Positions 1-11,213 of a stretch of 64,000 bases of DNA are shown here, piece by piece. Both the position numbers and the translations under genes were made by a program. The notes beneath the pieces were generated by a model, which worked only from the letters and a program-made list of their open reading frames with translations, ran no database searches and had not been told where the DNA came from. This stretch comes from Bacteroidota bacterium. GTDB lineage: Bacteria > Bacteroidota > Bacteroidia > AKYH767-A > 2013-40CM-41-45. Each line of letters begins with the position of its first letter. Position 1 is the stretch's first letter. The stretch spans positions 385,915 to 449,914 of the forward strand of contig JADKIH010000002.1 of assembly GCA_016721305.1 (NCBI GenBank). The letters are read 5' to 3'.

Positions 1-309
1 TTTGAATATTCAGAAACCGTTGCGGTTAATTGTATCTCTAAAGATCAGATGATTCAGATTCATCCTAACCCTGCGTATGAAACAATCACTTATCAATTCA
101 GCCAGGCCAACGACGAGGTATTGAATATCCGAATCATTGATGTAACAGGAAGAATTCTGAAGGACGAAAATGTAAATGCAATACGCGGATTTAATTCATT
201 CAATACTCCTGTATCCGAATTACCTGCCGGTGTTTACTATTTACACATACGAAGCAATTCAGATAACCCTTCATCTACTCCACGTCAAGTTCAGTTTATG
301 AAGAATTAA
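1..309 (+). CDS. C-terminal end of a T9SS-secreted protein (partial)
   Basis: The reading frame is open from base 1, so the gene starts outside the window. The visible 102 residues are a type A sorting domain of the type IX secretion system: an IHPNPA motif, a strand ending in IIDVTGR, the LPAGVYYLHI motif and a short basic end (QFMKN). In this family the domain sends the protein across the outer membrane and is cleaved during surface attachment or release. The cargo cannot be identified because only the tail is present. A strong terminator follows 30 bases after the stop. The sorting-domain call is secure from the motifs; the rest of the protein is unknown. Confidence 0.85.
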   Translation, partial: FEYSETVAVNCISKDQMIQIHPNPAYETITYQFSQANDEVLNIRIIDVTGRILKDENVNAIRGFNSFNTPVSELPAGVYYLHIRSNSDNPSSTPRQVQFMKN

Positions 310-338
310 ATCGGCTTACTCAGGAGAATTCCTGAGAG

Positions 339-390
339 AACTCTGACAGCCTTTCGCTATTCCTGCAAAAGCCTGTCAGAGTTTTTTTTT
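339..390 (+). terminator. Rho-independent terminator after the T9SS cargo gene
   Basis: An 11-bp perfect stem (AACTCTGACAG with CTGTCAGAGTT), a loop of about 23 bases, then a run of nine T. It lies about 30 bases after the stop codon of the upstream gene. Confidence 0.85.
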
Positions 391-553
391 GACCATATTT
401 GATCAACGTTGAGATGCTTATGGCCATTGCTTAGAAACCAAAGCTCTACCCCTTTCTCAAATAGCTGATTTTTAATCTATTGCAGCCAGGTGTCAATTCA
501 AATGAAGTTATCTACAAGTACGCTCTTGGCCAAGGGAAAGAGTGAATATTTTC

Positions 554-561
554 TATCTTTG
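554..561 (+). promoter_or_regulatory. Bacteroidota -7 box for yidC
   Basis: TATCTTTG matches the TAnnTTTG -7 consensus of Bacteroidota sigma factors and lies 23 bases before the yidC ATG. A TTGG at 526-529 is a weak -33 candidate with rather long spacing. Confidence 0.6.
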
Positions 562-584
562 CGCACCTTTTTAGAAAAGAATCT

Positions 585-2431
585 ATGGACAAAAATTCCA
601 TTCTTGGATTATCAATTATAGGCTTAATCATCGTCGCCTATTCCATCTTCAATCAGCCATCGGCCGATGAAGTGAAAGCGATGCAACAGAAGCAAGACTC
701 AATCGCGAAAGTAGAGACTGAGAAAAAAGCTCTTGCTGCTAAAACTGCCGCTTCGATGCCTGTTGCTGAAAGTTTGAAAGACACTACTATGCTTTCTGAT
801 TCAGCTAAAGCTGAATTGGAGAAACAGAAGTTTGGCGACTTTGCCTCTGCTGCTAGCGGTACTGAACAAGTTCTCACGCTGGAAAATAATCTGATCAAGG
901 TTTTGTTGTCGTCGAAAGGTGGCCGAATAAAAAGCGTTGAGCTGAAAAACTACAAAACGTGGGATAAGAACCCTCTCCTGCTTATGGCGGGCGACTCTTC
1001 TGTTTTCAACCTTACTCTTTCAGCGCAAAATCGTATCGTCAATACAAAAGATTTATTTTTTCAGGCAGCAGGAACAGCGGGAAGTAAAAACTCAGCCAGC
1101 CTCCGCCTGATTGCCGGAGAGAACAAATACCTTGAATTTGTTTACACCCTGCCGGAAGATTCGTACATGATGAACTACAAAATTAATGTAGTAGGAATGG
1201 AGGATGTCATCGCCGAAAATGCATCATTTATCAACCTCGACTGGAAAGATGTAGTTACACAGCAGGAAAAAGTATTCAGAATGAGCGCCAGGCAACGACA
1301 GTTTACTATCGTTTCAGCGACGAAGATGTTGACTATATCAATGAAGGAACCTCTGAAAAGAAAAACCTGAAAACAAAAGTTCAGTGGGTTGCCTTTAAAC
1401 AGCAGTTCTTTTCTACGATTCTTATCTCTGATCAGGGCGGGTTTGAATCGCCGACGGTAGAGACAAAAGCCGACGATAAATCAACAAAAGTTGTAAAAGA
1501 ACTATCCGCATCTTTTTCTCTTCCTTATGATCGCAAGAGTTTGCAGTCGTACGATATGCGATTTTACTTCGGACCAAATCACTATCAAACTCTGAAGAAA
1601 TTTGAAAACCTCAGTCTGGAAAAACTAATTCCGTTGGGTTGGGGAATATTCGGTTGGGTGAATCGATTCCTTGTCATTCCGACTTTCAATTTCCTGAACA
1701 GCTTTAGTCTGAACTACGGTATCATCATTTTGATTCTTACCATCATGGTTCGAATCATTCTCTTACCACTTACTTATGGATCATTTAAATCGCAGGCTAA
1801 AATGAAAGTGCTGGGGCCTGAGATGAATGAGATCAAAGAAAAGTATGGCTCTGATCCGATGAAATTGCAACAGGAAAATATGGCATTGTACAAACGAGCC
1901 GGAGTAAATCCATTTGGCGGTTGTATTCCGGGTTTATTGCAAATGCCGATTTTGATTGCGATGTTCCGATTCTTCCCTGCCTCTATCGAATTGCGTCAGC
2001 AAAGCTTCCTTTGGGCACACGATCTTTCTACGTACGATTCTATCTTCGATTTTGGTTTCCACATTCCATGGTATGGTGATCACGTCAGTCTCTTTACATT
2101 ATTGATGACGGTATCTACTCTCATTTATACTAAGATGAATATGCAGATGACAGCAGCTACAAATCCACAAATGAAGTGGATGATGTATCTGATGCCAATT
2201 CTCTTCCTTGGATTCTTCAACTCTTATTCTGCCGGTTTGAGTTACTATTATTTCCTCTCGAACGTCTTCGGTTTTGGCCAGCAGTTCCTCTTCAAAGCCT
2301 TTGTCGATGAAGATAAGATCCACGCTCAGATTCAGGAGAACAAGAAAAAGCCGGTGAAGAAGTCCTCCTTCCAGGCCCGATTAGAGCAGATGGCTAAAGA
2401 AAAAGCAGCTCAATCGCCTAAAAAACGCTAA
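585..2431 (+). CDS. yidC: Membrane protein insertase YidC (one-base frameshift)
   Basis: YidC inserts and folds inner-membrane proteins, alone or with SecYEG. The N-terminus has one membrane segment (residues about 5-20), then a charged linker and the periplasmic beta domain. The C-terminal part carries the conserved insertase core with several membrane segments (from about base 1700) and a basic tail ending KKPVKKSSF...SPKKR. The frame breaks near 1272. Adding one G there joins GIQNERQATTVYYRF to the first half and gives a continuous protein of about 615 residues, the normal Bacteroidota length. The segment between the two open frames (1371-1540) is coding in the corrected frame. YidC is essential in bacteria studied, so this is probably a sequence error. 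Confidence 0.93.
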
Positions 2432-2439
2432 ATACTGAC

Positions 2440-2472
2440 AAATCCGCCCCCAAAAGGCGGATTTGTTTTTTC
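2440..2472 (+). terminator. Rho-independent terminator after yidC
   Basis: A 9-bp stem (AAATCCGCC with GGCGGATTT) with a short loop and a T-rich tail, eight bases after the yidC stop. Confidence 0.85.
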
Positions 2473-2552
2473 ATTCATAATCACGACTTTTGTTGTACTA
2501 AAAAAAGAAATACCTGTACCCTAAAAACAGGGTTAACTCAATTCCACAAACC

Positions 2553-3647
2553 ATGTCACAAGACTTTCTTCCACTCTTAGGAACCGACCATATCGAATTC
2601 TGGGTTGGTAACGCCAAGCAGGCTGCATATTATTATCAGAAGGCATTCGGATTTACGCTCGTTGCTTATGCCGGCCCTGAAACAGGTGTTCGCGATCGCG
2701 CATCGTACGTACTTCAGCAAGGCAAAATCCGTTTCGTGCTCACTACCTCTTTTGATCCTGAATCAGAAATCAATAAGCACGTTCTTAAACACAGTGATGG
2801 TGTTAAGGTACTTGCACTCGGAGTGGACGATGCCGAAAAAGCATTTTACGAAACAATGTCGAGAGGCGCCAAAGCGCACACTCAACCCACAACATTGAAA
2901 GATGAATTCGGTGAAATTAAATTCGCTACAATTCATACGTACGGTGACACATTACACACCTTCGTAGAAAGAAAAAATTATTCCGGTCCGTTTATGCCCG
3001 GCTTTAAAGCTGCACAATCGACTTTCAAAACTGAATCTATCGGACTTGAATACATCGATCATTGCGTAGGAAATGTTGAAATAGGGAAAATGAACGACTG
3101 GGTGAAATTCTATGAAGACGTAATGGGCTTCAAGATGATCATCACCTTCGACGACAAAGATATTTCAACGGAGTATTCGGCTCTGATGAGCAAAGTTGTT
3201 TCTAATGGAAATGGCTTTGTAAAGTTCCCGATCAACGAACCGGCTGAAGGCAAAAAGAAATCACAGATCGATGAGTATCTTGAATACTACAAAGGTGCCG
3301 GTGTTCAACACATCGCCATTATCACCAATAATGTGATCAAGACGGTAACTGAATTACAGGAACGTGGCGTTGAATTCCTCCGCGTACCATCCAATTATTA
3401 CGATGATTTATTGAAGCGTGTTGGCAAGATTGACGAGGATATTGAGCCATTGAAAAAACTCGGAATCCTGGTTGATCGCGATGATGAGGGCTATCTTTTA
3501 CAAATCTTCACCAAGCCCGTTGAAGACCGACCAACATTATTCTTTGAGATTATTCAACGAAAAGGAGCTAAATCGTTCGGAAAAGGCAATTTCAAGGCTC
3601 TTTTCGAAGCCATTGAAAGAGAGCAGGCTATCCGTGGAAATCTCTAA
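2553..3647 (+). CDS. hppD: 4-hydroxyphenylpyruvate dioxygenase
   Basis: Fe(II) enzyme that converts 4-hydroxyphenylpyruvate to homogentisate in tyrosine catabolism. At 364 residues it has the usual length. It contains two vicinal-oxygen-chelate domains, about residues 10-150 and 165-340. The iron ligands expected for the family are visible in the C-terminal half: H170 (YIDHCVGN), H253 (GVQHIAI) and E332 (LFFEII). The C-terminal GKGNFKALFEAIE helix typical of HPPD is present. The gene stands alone between two terminators; homogentisate dioxygenase and fumarylacetoacetase are not in the window. The open frame is intact. Confidence 0.97.
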   Translation: MSQDFLPLLGTDHIEFWVGNAKQAAYYYQKAFGFTLVAYAGPETGVRDRASYVLQQGKIRFVLTTSFDPESEINKHVLKHSDGVKVLALGVDDAEKAFYETMSRGAKAHTQPTTLKDEFGEIKFATIHTYGDTLHTFVERKNYSGPFMPGFKAAQSTFKTESIGLEYIDHCVGNVEIGKMNDWVKFYEDVMGFKMIITFDDKDISTEYSALMSKVVSNGNGFVKFPINEPAEGKKKSQIDEYLEYYKGAGVQHIAIITNNVIKTVTELQERGVEFLRVPSNYYDDLLKRVGKIDEDIEPLKKLGILVDRDDEGYLLQIFTKPVEDRPTLFFEIIQRKGAKSFGKGNFKALFEAIEREQAIRGNL

Positions 3648-3666
3648 TTTAGAGCACAAAACATTC

Positions 3667-3694
3667 AAAAAGGGGGAAATTTCCCCCTTTTTTT
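3667..3694 (+). terminator. Rho-independent terminator after hppD
   Basis: Self-complementary AAAGGGGGAAA/TTTCCCCCTTT followed by T residues, about 20 bases after the hppD stop. Confidence 0.85.
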
Positions 3695-3816
3695 ATTGAA
3701 AAGGCCCGATATTTGCCTAAAAACCAAAATACTTTAAGAATACTTCATTCTTCTCAAGTACATTTACGCAACAAAAAATAACAGAACAGGTTGAATAACA
3801 TTCCATTCAAATCACT

Positions 3817-5240
3817 ATGAAAATAACAAAGCTGACATTTCCATTTCTGATTACTGCATTCTTCTTACTCTGCTCTTCGCAGCTCATGGCTGCTCCGGCT
3901 TATGAAATCAAAGTTCATGTTGCCGGTTTAAATGACACAACGTTATATCTGGGTAATCACTACGGCGAAAAACAATACGTACGTGATACGGTTAAGACAG
4001 ATCACAACGGCTGGGCTACTTTTTCGGGAACAGATACGCTTCCCGGCGGCATCTATCTCATCATTCTTCTCAATAAAACATATTTCGAAGTATTGGTAAA
4101 CGATCAGAAATTTACGGTTGAGACCGATACTGTTGAATATGTTTTACATATGAAAACTTCCGGCTCGGTTGAAAATAAACTCTTCAACGATCATCAGAAA
4201 TTTATTTTCGACGCATCGAAGAAAACTCAGGAGATTCGCGGAAAGATGGAAGCCTACAAGAACAACAAGGACTCTACAGCTCTTTTCAAAAAGCAACTCA
4301 CCGATGCCGACAAATCGGTCAGAGAATATCGAATGAAGATTGTTTCAGACTATCCGAATTCATTGATGGCAAAAATCATCAAGACGATGCAAGAACCTGA
4401 TGTTCCTGAAGCACCAAAAGATGAAAAAGGAAATGTGATTGACTCTTTATTCCAATATCACTACTTCAAAGCACATTATCTGGAGAACGTTGATTTCGGT
4501 GACGAACGCTTGCTTCGCAGTCCGATTCTTTACAACAAAATCAAAACGTACACTCAACAGTTAACTGTTCCTGCACCTGATTCGCTTATTCCTGCCATTG
4601 ATACAATCATAGAAAAGGCAAGAGCCAATAAGGAAGTATTTAAATATTGCGTGGCTACACTTGCTAACTACTATGAGACTTCAAACATCATGGGTTATGA
4701 CAAAGTGTTTGTCCACATTGCGGAAAGATACTACTTGACAAAAGATGCATTCTGGGCTGATTCAACTTTACAAGCTAAAATTCACGAGCGCGTAATGAAG
4801 ATCAAACCAAATATCCTTGGCGAGGCTGCGTACAATATGAACATGCCGGATACAGCATTAAAGTTACATGCTCTTTATGATGTCAAAGCAAAATACACCA
4901 TTCTCGTTTTTTGGGACCCTACCTGCAGCCACTGCAAAACTGAAGTACCGAAGCTTTCTCAATATTACGACAGCGTAAAAACAAAGGGCGTAAGCATTGA
5001 AGTCTTCGCTGTCGGAATTGAATCCGATATGGAACTATGGAAGAAGTTTATCCGTGACAACAAATTAAAATGGCTGAACGTCTCCGATCTCTACAACAAC
5101 ACTAACTTCCGAAACTACTACGATATCTACTCTACTCCGGTAATTTATCTGCTCGATGATAAAAGCACATCATCGCTAAGCGACTGGATACGGATAAGCT
5201 TAGGGATTTTATTGATCATGAAGAAAAGAAGAAAAATTAG
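3817..5240 (+). CDS. TlpA-like thiol-disulfide oxidoreductase with DUF4369/DUF5106-type N-terminus (3' frameshift)
   Basis: Predicted periplasmic thioredoxin-fold protein of about 475 residues. A signal peptide (to about residue 26, LMAAPA) is followed by a beta-rich DUF4369-like region, a helical DUF5106-like middle, and a thioredoxin domain from about residue 350 with the active-site motif WDPTCSHCK and the cis-proline STPV. As written the frame runs on to 5244 with an atypical end. One A is missing from the run at 5161-5164. Restoring it gives DKKHIIAKRLDTDKLRDFID and a stop at 5238-5240, which fits the family. Members of this family are thought to reduce or isomerise periplasmic disulfides or cytochrome apoproteins; the substrate here is unknown. 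Confidence 0.85.
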
Positions 5241-5351
5241 CTAATTGAATAATTAGCTAATTAGCTAATTGTTTGCGGAAAAATTCAAATAGAAAAAGGG
5301 TGTCTTTGTAATTCAAGGACACCCTTTTTTATTAGCTAATTAGCTAATCGA
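5237..5351. repeat. TTAGCTAA octamer repeats flanking a bidirectional terminator
   Basis: The stop region of the TlpA-like gene runs into tandem copies of an 8-bp unit (ATTAGCTA) up to about 5271, and the same repeat returns at 5331-5349 beside the purL stop. Between them, at 5293-5330, is a hairpin (AAAGGGTGTC with GACACCCTTT) with A and T tracts on its two sides, suited to terminate both convergent genes. The repeat itself is palindromic, so the whole block can fold. Confidence 0.75.
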
Positions 5352-7579
5352 CTACTCCCCCATCATCTTCCCCAACGCTCCGTTGTAAAGAGCTTTGGCT
5401 TCGGTGATGGTTCCGAATGATTGTTCGTCGATTTGGATTTCGCCGTTTGTTACAGTACCGAGATTTGAGAATTCGACATCGGCAGCTGCGAGCTCATCGA
5501 CGAATTCGTCGAGCTTTTGAGGGCTGACGGAAACGATGATACGACTTTGTGCTTCACCAAAGAGGAATGCATCGGCACGACAATCGAAATCGGTTTCGAT
5601 GCTGAAACCTAAATCGTTCGGCATAGCTGATTCTGCCAAAGTGATAAACAATCCGCCATCAGAAACATCGTGAGCCGATTCAATCAGATTTTTTCTGATG
5701 AGGCGCTTCACTACACTCTGATTTTTGTATTCAACATCTAAGTCGAATGAAGGTGCCGGTGAATTTTTAACACCGTGGAATGAATACAAATACTCAGAAG
5801 AGTTGATATCGTTTTTCGATTCACCGATCATGAAAATCGCATCGCCTTCGTTTTTGAAGTCAAGCGTCATTCGGCTGTTTTATTTTCCAACACACCAAGC
5901 ATACCGATTGTCGGTGTCGGGAATACCGGACCTTCGTCGGAGCTCTGATTGTAGAAGCTCACATTACCACCTGTTACAGGCGTCTGGAATTTACGACAAG
6001 CTTTACCCATACCCTTGATGGCCTGAACAAATTGCCAGTACACTTCTTTATTATATGGATTTCCAAAGTTAAGACAATTGGTAATCGCTGATGGCTCACC
6101 TCCGCTACAAACGATATTACGTGCTGCTTCCGCTACTGCAATTGCACAACCCATCTCAGGATCTGCATAAACGTAACGCGAGTTACAATCGACGGTAAGA
6201 GCAATGGCCTTATTCGTACCGCGAATGTCAACAACAGCTGCATCCGAAGGTTTGTTCGTACTCATGTTTACCGTACCAACCATTGAGTCATACTGCTCAG
6301 TCACCCATTTACGGGATGCGATATTCGGATGTGACAATAAATAGTCAGCAACTTTTTTCAGGTCTTCCGGCTCTTCAACTGTATCAATGTTGAAGCGTTT
6401 GTTTTGCGAATAGTAAGCCGGCATTGAGTATTCACGCTCATATACAGGAGCACCGCCGCCGAGTACGAGTGAATCGGCCGGAACGCTGGCAACCTGATCG
6501 CCATTCATCGTAAACTTAAGGAGACCTCCGCCGGTAACTTCACCGATCTGAACACAATTGAGATCCCATTTATCGAAAACGGCCAACACATCTTTCTCAC
6601 GACCTTTTTTCACGACGATGAGCATACGCTCTTGTGATTCGCTGAGAAGGATTTCCCAAGCCTGCATATTTTTCTGACGTACCGGAACTTTGTCGAGATG
6701 AATAACCATCCCGTGCTTTCCCTTTGCCGACATCTCCGATGTGGAACAAATGATTCCGGCAGCACCCATATCCTGCATTCCGATTACGGCTCCGGTTTGA
6801 ATAACTTCCAGACTGGCTTCGAGCAATAATTTTTCAGTGAACGGGTCTCCAACCTGAACCGATGGTAAATCTTCAGCCGAATCTTCGTGCAAATCGCCGC
6901 TGGCAAAAGTAGCACCGTGAATTCCGTCTTTACCGGTAGCAGAGCCGACAATGAAAACCGGGTTTCCGATTCCGAACGAGGTTGCAGAAACTGTTTTGCC
7001 TTCTTCCACAATTCCGGCCGACATAGCATTCACAAGAGGGTTGATATTATAGCAATCGTCGAAGTAAATTTCTCCACCGACAGTTGGAACGCCAAACGCA
7101 TTTCCATAATTACCGATGCCTTTTACGACACCTCTGAGTAACCACTTAGTTTTTTCCAGATCCGGATTACCGAAACGAAGTGAATTTAATTGGGCAATCG
7201 GACGAGCACCCATGGTAAAAATATCGCGGTTGATCCCGCCCACACCCGTTGCAGCTCCCTGATAAGGTTCAATAGCTGAAGGGTGATTGTGTGATTCAAT
7301 TTTAAAGGCACATGCCAGACCGTCGCCGATCGACACCAGACCTGCGTTTTCCTGTCCGGCCGTTGCCAGCATATGCGGACCGTCTTTCGGCAATGTCTTC
7401 AGCCAAACGATGGAATTCTTGTAAGAGCAATGCTCACTCCACATCACACTGTAGATACTTAATTCGGTAAAGTTGGGCGTTCGGCCCAAGTGTTTTACAA
7501 TTTGCTCAAACTCAGCAGGTAGTAAGCCTAATTCTTTTGCCGTTTCAACAGTGACGGCTTGTTCCATTACATCAGACAT
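5352..7579 (-). CDS. purL: Phosphoribosylformylglycinamidine synthase II (one-base frameshift)
   Basis: Fourth step of purine synthesis: ATP-dependent conversion of FGAR to FGAM, using ammonia supplied by the PurQ glutaminase. This is the small PurL type, which needs PurQ and PurS, and has about 740 residues once joined. Family motifs visible are YSVMWSEHCSYKNS near the start, KIESHNHPSAIEPYQGAATGVGG (in the first 120 residues), QDMGAAGI, TGGNVSFYNQ and AHDVSDGGL. The frame breaks near 5871. Adding one C gives ENKTARMTLDF and joins the halves. I choose the ATG at 7579 (MSDVMEQ) rather than 7603, because the -7 box at 7601-7608 overlaps the more distal ATG. Confidence 0.93.
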
Positions 7580-7600
7580 GTGACATGTTAATTTACGCCG

Positions 7601-7608
7601 CAAAAGTA
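7601..7608 (-). promoter_or_regulatory. -7 box for purL
   Basis: On the minus strand TACTTTTG matches TAnnTTTG. It lies about 21 bases before the ATG at 7579 and overlaps the upstream ATG at 7603, which therefore cannot be the start of a transcript made from here. Confidence 0.6.
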
Positions 7609-7650
7609 AGGAATTTTGGCGGGGAGAATGGTGGGTGTTGAAAGATTAGT

Positions 7651-7836
7651 GCGGGTTGCGTTGCGGGTTGCGGGTTGCGGGTTGCGGGTTGCGAGTTTGC
7701 GGGTTACGGGTTGCGAGTTGCGGGTTGCGAGTTGCGGGTTGCGGGTTACGGGTTGCGAGTTGCGGGTTGCGGGTTGCGAGTTACGGGTTGCGGGTTGCGG
7801 GTTGCGCAACTCGTAACCCGTAACCCGCAACCCGCA
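7651..7836. repeat. GCGGGTT heptamer array with inverted end
   Basis: More than twenty tandem 7-bp units, mostly GCGGGTT with GCGAGTT and ACGGGTT variants, run to about 7806. They are followed by four or five units in the opposite orientation (AACCCGT/AACCCGC) to about 7836. The two arms can pair into a long GC-rich hairpin. The array lies between divergent genes. The open frames crossing it encode only repeats and are not genes. Confidence 0.9.
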
Positions 7837-7889
7837 GAAAAACCTAGCAAATCACACGGATTTTTTCGTTCTTTCCCATCAGAAGGACA

Positions 7890-9209
7890 ATGCATTCGAT
7901 GCAGATCATTTTAACAATTACGTACGCCGTTATTTTTCTGTTTTTTATCAGGAAATTCAGCTTTTTCAAAGTTGAAGGAATTTCCCCGAAGGCACCGTCG
8001 GCTATTTTCCTTATAAAAATTGCAGCCGGAATTTGTCTGGGCCTCATTTATACATACTACTATACTGACATCAAAACCACGGACACTTTTAAGTTCTTTA
8101 ATGACAGTAAGATTCTTTACGGCTCTTTGAAAAATAGTCCATGGGATTTTTTTAGAATGATTTCGGGATATCATGCCGACGATGCCGACTTACGACATTA
8201 TTACCTTCAAATGGACAGTTGGTTAAACAATAACATGTTCGTGAATGATAACCGTACGATTATCCGCCTTAATGCATTTTTCTGCTTATTCACGATAGGA
8301 CATTATTACCCGAATGTTGTCTTTCTGAATTTCCTTTCATTCTCCGGTTTGTTTTGTCTTTATAAAGTATTCATCTCTGTATTACCGGAAAGAAAAAAGG
8401 CACTCTTAATCTTTACCTTCCTTTTCCCTTCAGTTCTATTTTGGGGATCCGGTTTGCTGAAGGACGGATTGCTCCTGTTTGGGCTCGGATTATTTTTATA
8501 TCAATTTCACAAGTTACTGACCGATAAAATCGACAAAAGCCGAATCTTCTTTTTGCTCATTGGAATAGCGGTTTTATTTCTTACCAAAGTTTATGTTATT
8601 GCCTTGTTAGTTCCGGCTTTGTTCGCCTGGTATCTATCGAATAAGCTTGAAAGCATTAAGCCGATATATATCTTTCTTGCCTCCTACTTGATATACTTTG
8701 TCGTTGCATTTAACGTATATCACATTTTTCCGGAATATCATCTTGCCGCCATTCTATATTGGAAACAATGGAATTTCTATGGCTATGCTTTATTAATGCA
8801 TAGCAACAGTTTGATACAAATTCCGCTGCTCGACTTTAATGCAATTACGGTGATTAAGTATTCTCCCAATGCCTTTGCAAACACCCTATTACGTCCATCC
8901 TTACTTGACATTAGCGGCAATCCGCTTCAACTTCTGGCAATAGCGGAAAACACACTCATTTTACTCTTGCTTTCATTACCGATTTTCTTTTACAGAAAGC
9001 AGAATAAAGCAAGTCAGAATTCCTTGTTTCTTACGGCTTGTTTCTTGACGATCACCTTGTTTATTCTGATCGGGCTTATTACTCCCGTATTAGGAGCAAT
9101 CGTGAGGTATAAAATTCCCGGACTTCCGTTTCTCGGGTTTGTCCTTCTCTACTTAACTGACATTTTAAAATTAAAAAAACGAATTCCGATTCTTGACAAA
9201 TACCTTTAA
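7890..9209 (+). CDS. Polytopic membrane protein of unknown function
   Basis: 439 residues with about ten to twelve hydrophobic segments spread over the whole length and short polar loops, so an integral inner-membrane protein. A motif near residue 190, FWGSGLLKDGLLLFGLG, recalls polymerase- or GT-C-like membrane proteins of polysaccharide synthesis, but I cannot assign a family with confidence. The start is ATG 7890, with a second ATG three codons later. It follows the GCGGGTT repeat block directly and precedes the amino acid permease by about 64 bases. The open frame is intact. Confidence 0.7.
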   Translation: MHSMQIILTITYAVIFLFFIRKFSFFKVEGISPKAPSAIFLIKIAAGICLGLIYTYYYTDIKTTDTFKFFNDSKILYGSLKNSPWDFFRMISGYHADDADLRHYYLQMDSWLNNNMFVNDNRTIIRLNAFFCLFTIGHYYPNVVFLNFLSFSGLFCLYKVFISVLPERKKALLIFTFLFPSVLFWGSGLLKDGLLLFGLGLFLYQFHKLLTDKIDKSRIFFLLIGIAVLFLTKVYVIALLVPALFAWYLSNKLESIKPIYIFLASYLIYFVVAFNVYHIFPEYHLAAILYWKQWNFYGYALLMHSNSLIQIPLLDFNAITVIKYSPNAFANTLLRPSLLDISGNPLQLLAIAENTLILLLLSLPIFFYRKQNKASQNSLFLTACFLTITLFILIGLITPVLGAIVRYKIPGLPFLGFVLLYLTDILKLKKRIPILDKYL

Positions 9210-9238
9210 AAAGATATCCCCCTCCTTCGAATATCTTT

Positions 9239-9246
9239 TACATTTG
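9239..9246 (+). promoter_or_regulatory. -7 box for the amino acid permease
   Basis: TACATTTG matches TAnnTTTG and lies 27 bases before the chosen ATG at 9274. No clear TTG is seen at the -33 distance. Confidence 0.5.
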
Positions 9247-9273
9247 TTTACCCAACCACATCAAATCACAAGC

Positions 9274-11195
9274 ATGGATTTATTCAGAAAGAAATCAGTA
9301 GATCGAATTATGGAGCAAGCTGCGAAGGGAGACGGAGATGCGCATGGCATTTCGCTTTCTAAGCATCTTGGTGTGAGAGACCTGACAGCATTGGGAATTG
9401 CAGCGATTGTTGGTGCAGGTATTTTCAGCACTATCGGTAATGCCAGTGCCAATGGTGGTCCGGTGTGATCTTGCTTTTCATCTTCACCGCCATGGCTTGC
9501 GGATTTGCAGCCTTTGCTTATGCTGAATTCGCTTCACTCGTTCCGGTTTCCGGAAGTGCTTACACATACAGCTACGTTGCCTTTGGAGAACTTGTCGCGT
9601 GGATTATCGGCTGGGCATTGATTATGGAATATGCGATCGGAAACATAACCGTTGCCATTTCGTGGTCCGATTATTTTACCGGCTTGCTTAATTCAATTCC
9701 GAATTTTCATTTCCCTGAATGGTTGTCGATGGACATTGTTTCTGCTATGAAAGGAAATCATAATGCCGAAGCGTTGATGGCAAGTGGTAAAGCATTCGAA
9801 AATCTGGATGCGAATCTGAAGGACGCATTTATAGCCTATCACTCCTCTCCTACCTTTTTAGGCATGCATATTATTGCCGATATTCCTGCTTTGGCGATTA
9901 TCATCCTCATTACATGGTTGGTTTATCGAGGAATGAAAGAATCGAAAAACGCCGGAAACATAATGGTGGTAATTAAACTGCTTGTGGTATTGATGGTCAT
10001 TTCAATTGGAATCTTTTATGTAACTCCCGCCAACTGGCATCCGTTTTTACCGAATGGAATTCCGGGAGTTTTAAAAGGTGTTTCTGCCGTCTTTTTTGCC
10101 TATATCGGTTTTGATGCCATCAGCACTACTGCGGAAGAATGCAAAAACCCGCAGCGAGATCTACCACGTGGTATGATGTGGGCAATTATCATTTGTACAA
10201 TTCTCTACGTAGCTATTGCTCTTGTTTTAACCGGAATGGTTAACTACACTGAACTTGCAGTGGGCGATCCATTAGCTTTCGTTTTTCAAAGACTCGATAT
10301 GAAATGGATTTCGATTGTGATTGGAGTGAGTGCAATCGTTGCAATGGCTAGCGTACTACTCGTGTTCCAATTAGGACAACCACGCATTTGGATGAGTATG
10401 AGCCGTGATGGATTATTGCCAAAGAAGTTCTCTACCATTCATCCGAAATACCGTACTCCAAGTTACGCTACGATAGTTACCGGATTTGTTGTTGCCATTC
10501 CTACTCTATTTCTCAATCTAACATGGGTAACCGATTTATGCAGCATCGGAACGTTGTTCGCATTTGTTCTGGTTTGTGCAGGTGTACTGAAATTGGATAC
10601 GATGAAGAATCCGCCGGTGCGTAAATTCAGAACACCGTATATGAATTCTAAATTCATCATGCTGCCTCTGCTTGTGCTTGCCATCTTTTTGTCGATCAAA
10701 TACAACAAAGAAAATACAATCCGATTTTTCAAAAACGACCCGATTACGGTTGATGCCGGCGAGTTTATTTCCCGACTGACACCTTCTGAAGCATCTATTG
10801 TAAAGCTCGATATGGCTATGTCGGACCCGACAGGCTTCGCTGCGGCCAACTCCGATCTGGAAAGTTATTTGCAGTCACTCGAAGAACACCGTTATGAGCA
10901 AGTCGTACACGCAACCTCTGTTCCTGAAGCAAGAAAATTTGATACCGGCTGGAATGTCTTTAAACATAAAATTCCAACGTGGATTTTTATTATCTCCTGC
11001 CTGTTTCTGACTGTACTTTCAATTACTAAAAACCTTTCTTTAATTCCGTTGTTAGGTTTGATATCATGCCTGTACATGATGAGTGAAATGAATGTAACCA
11101 ACTGGCTTGGCTTTTCAGGATGGCTGGTTGTAGGACTGTTGATCTATTTCGGCTTTAGCTATAAAAACAGCAAACTCGCAAAAGCTGAAGCCTGA
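9274..11195 (+). CDS. APC-family amino acid permease (one-base frameshift)
   Basis: Cationic-amino-acid-transporter-like permease of about 640 residues. The first membrane segment holds the substrate-site glycine motif GIAAIVGAGIFS. Later segments include GSAYTYSYVAFGE, FFAYIGFDAISTTAEE and QPRIWMSMSRDGLLP, all typical of the CAT/YfnA group. The frame breaks near 9462. One missing G in CCGG turns GGPGVILL into a stop. Between the last membrane segments, bases about 10715-10960 encode a polar stretch of roughly 80 residues not expected in a standard permease. The ATG at 9274 is preferred over 9193 because of the -7 box at 9239. The transported amino acid cannot be told from sequence. Confidence 0.88.
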
Positions 11196-11213
11196 CACCT
11201 TATCTTCTGAGTT

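Noticed and set aside
2518..2533. Small ACCCT/AGGGT hairpin upstream of hppD
   Set aside because: The stem is only 5 bp and there is no further structure, so a riboswitch cannot be supported.
7588..7914. Open frames on both strands across the GCGGGTT array
   Set aside because: They translate only the heptamer repeat and have no start context.
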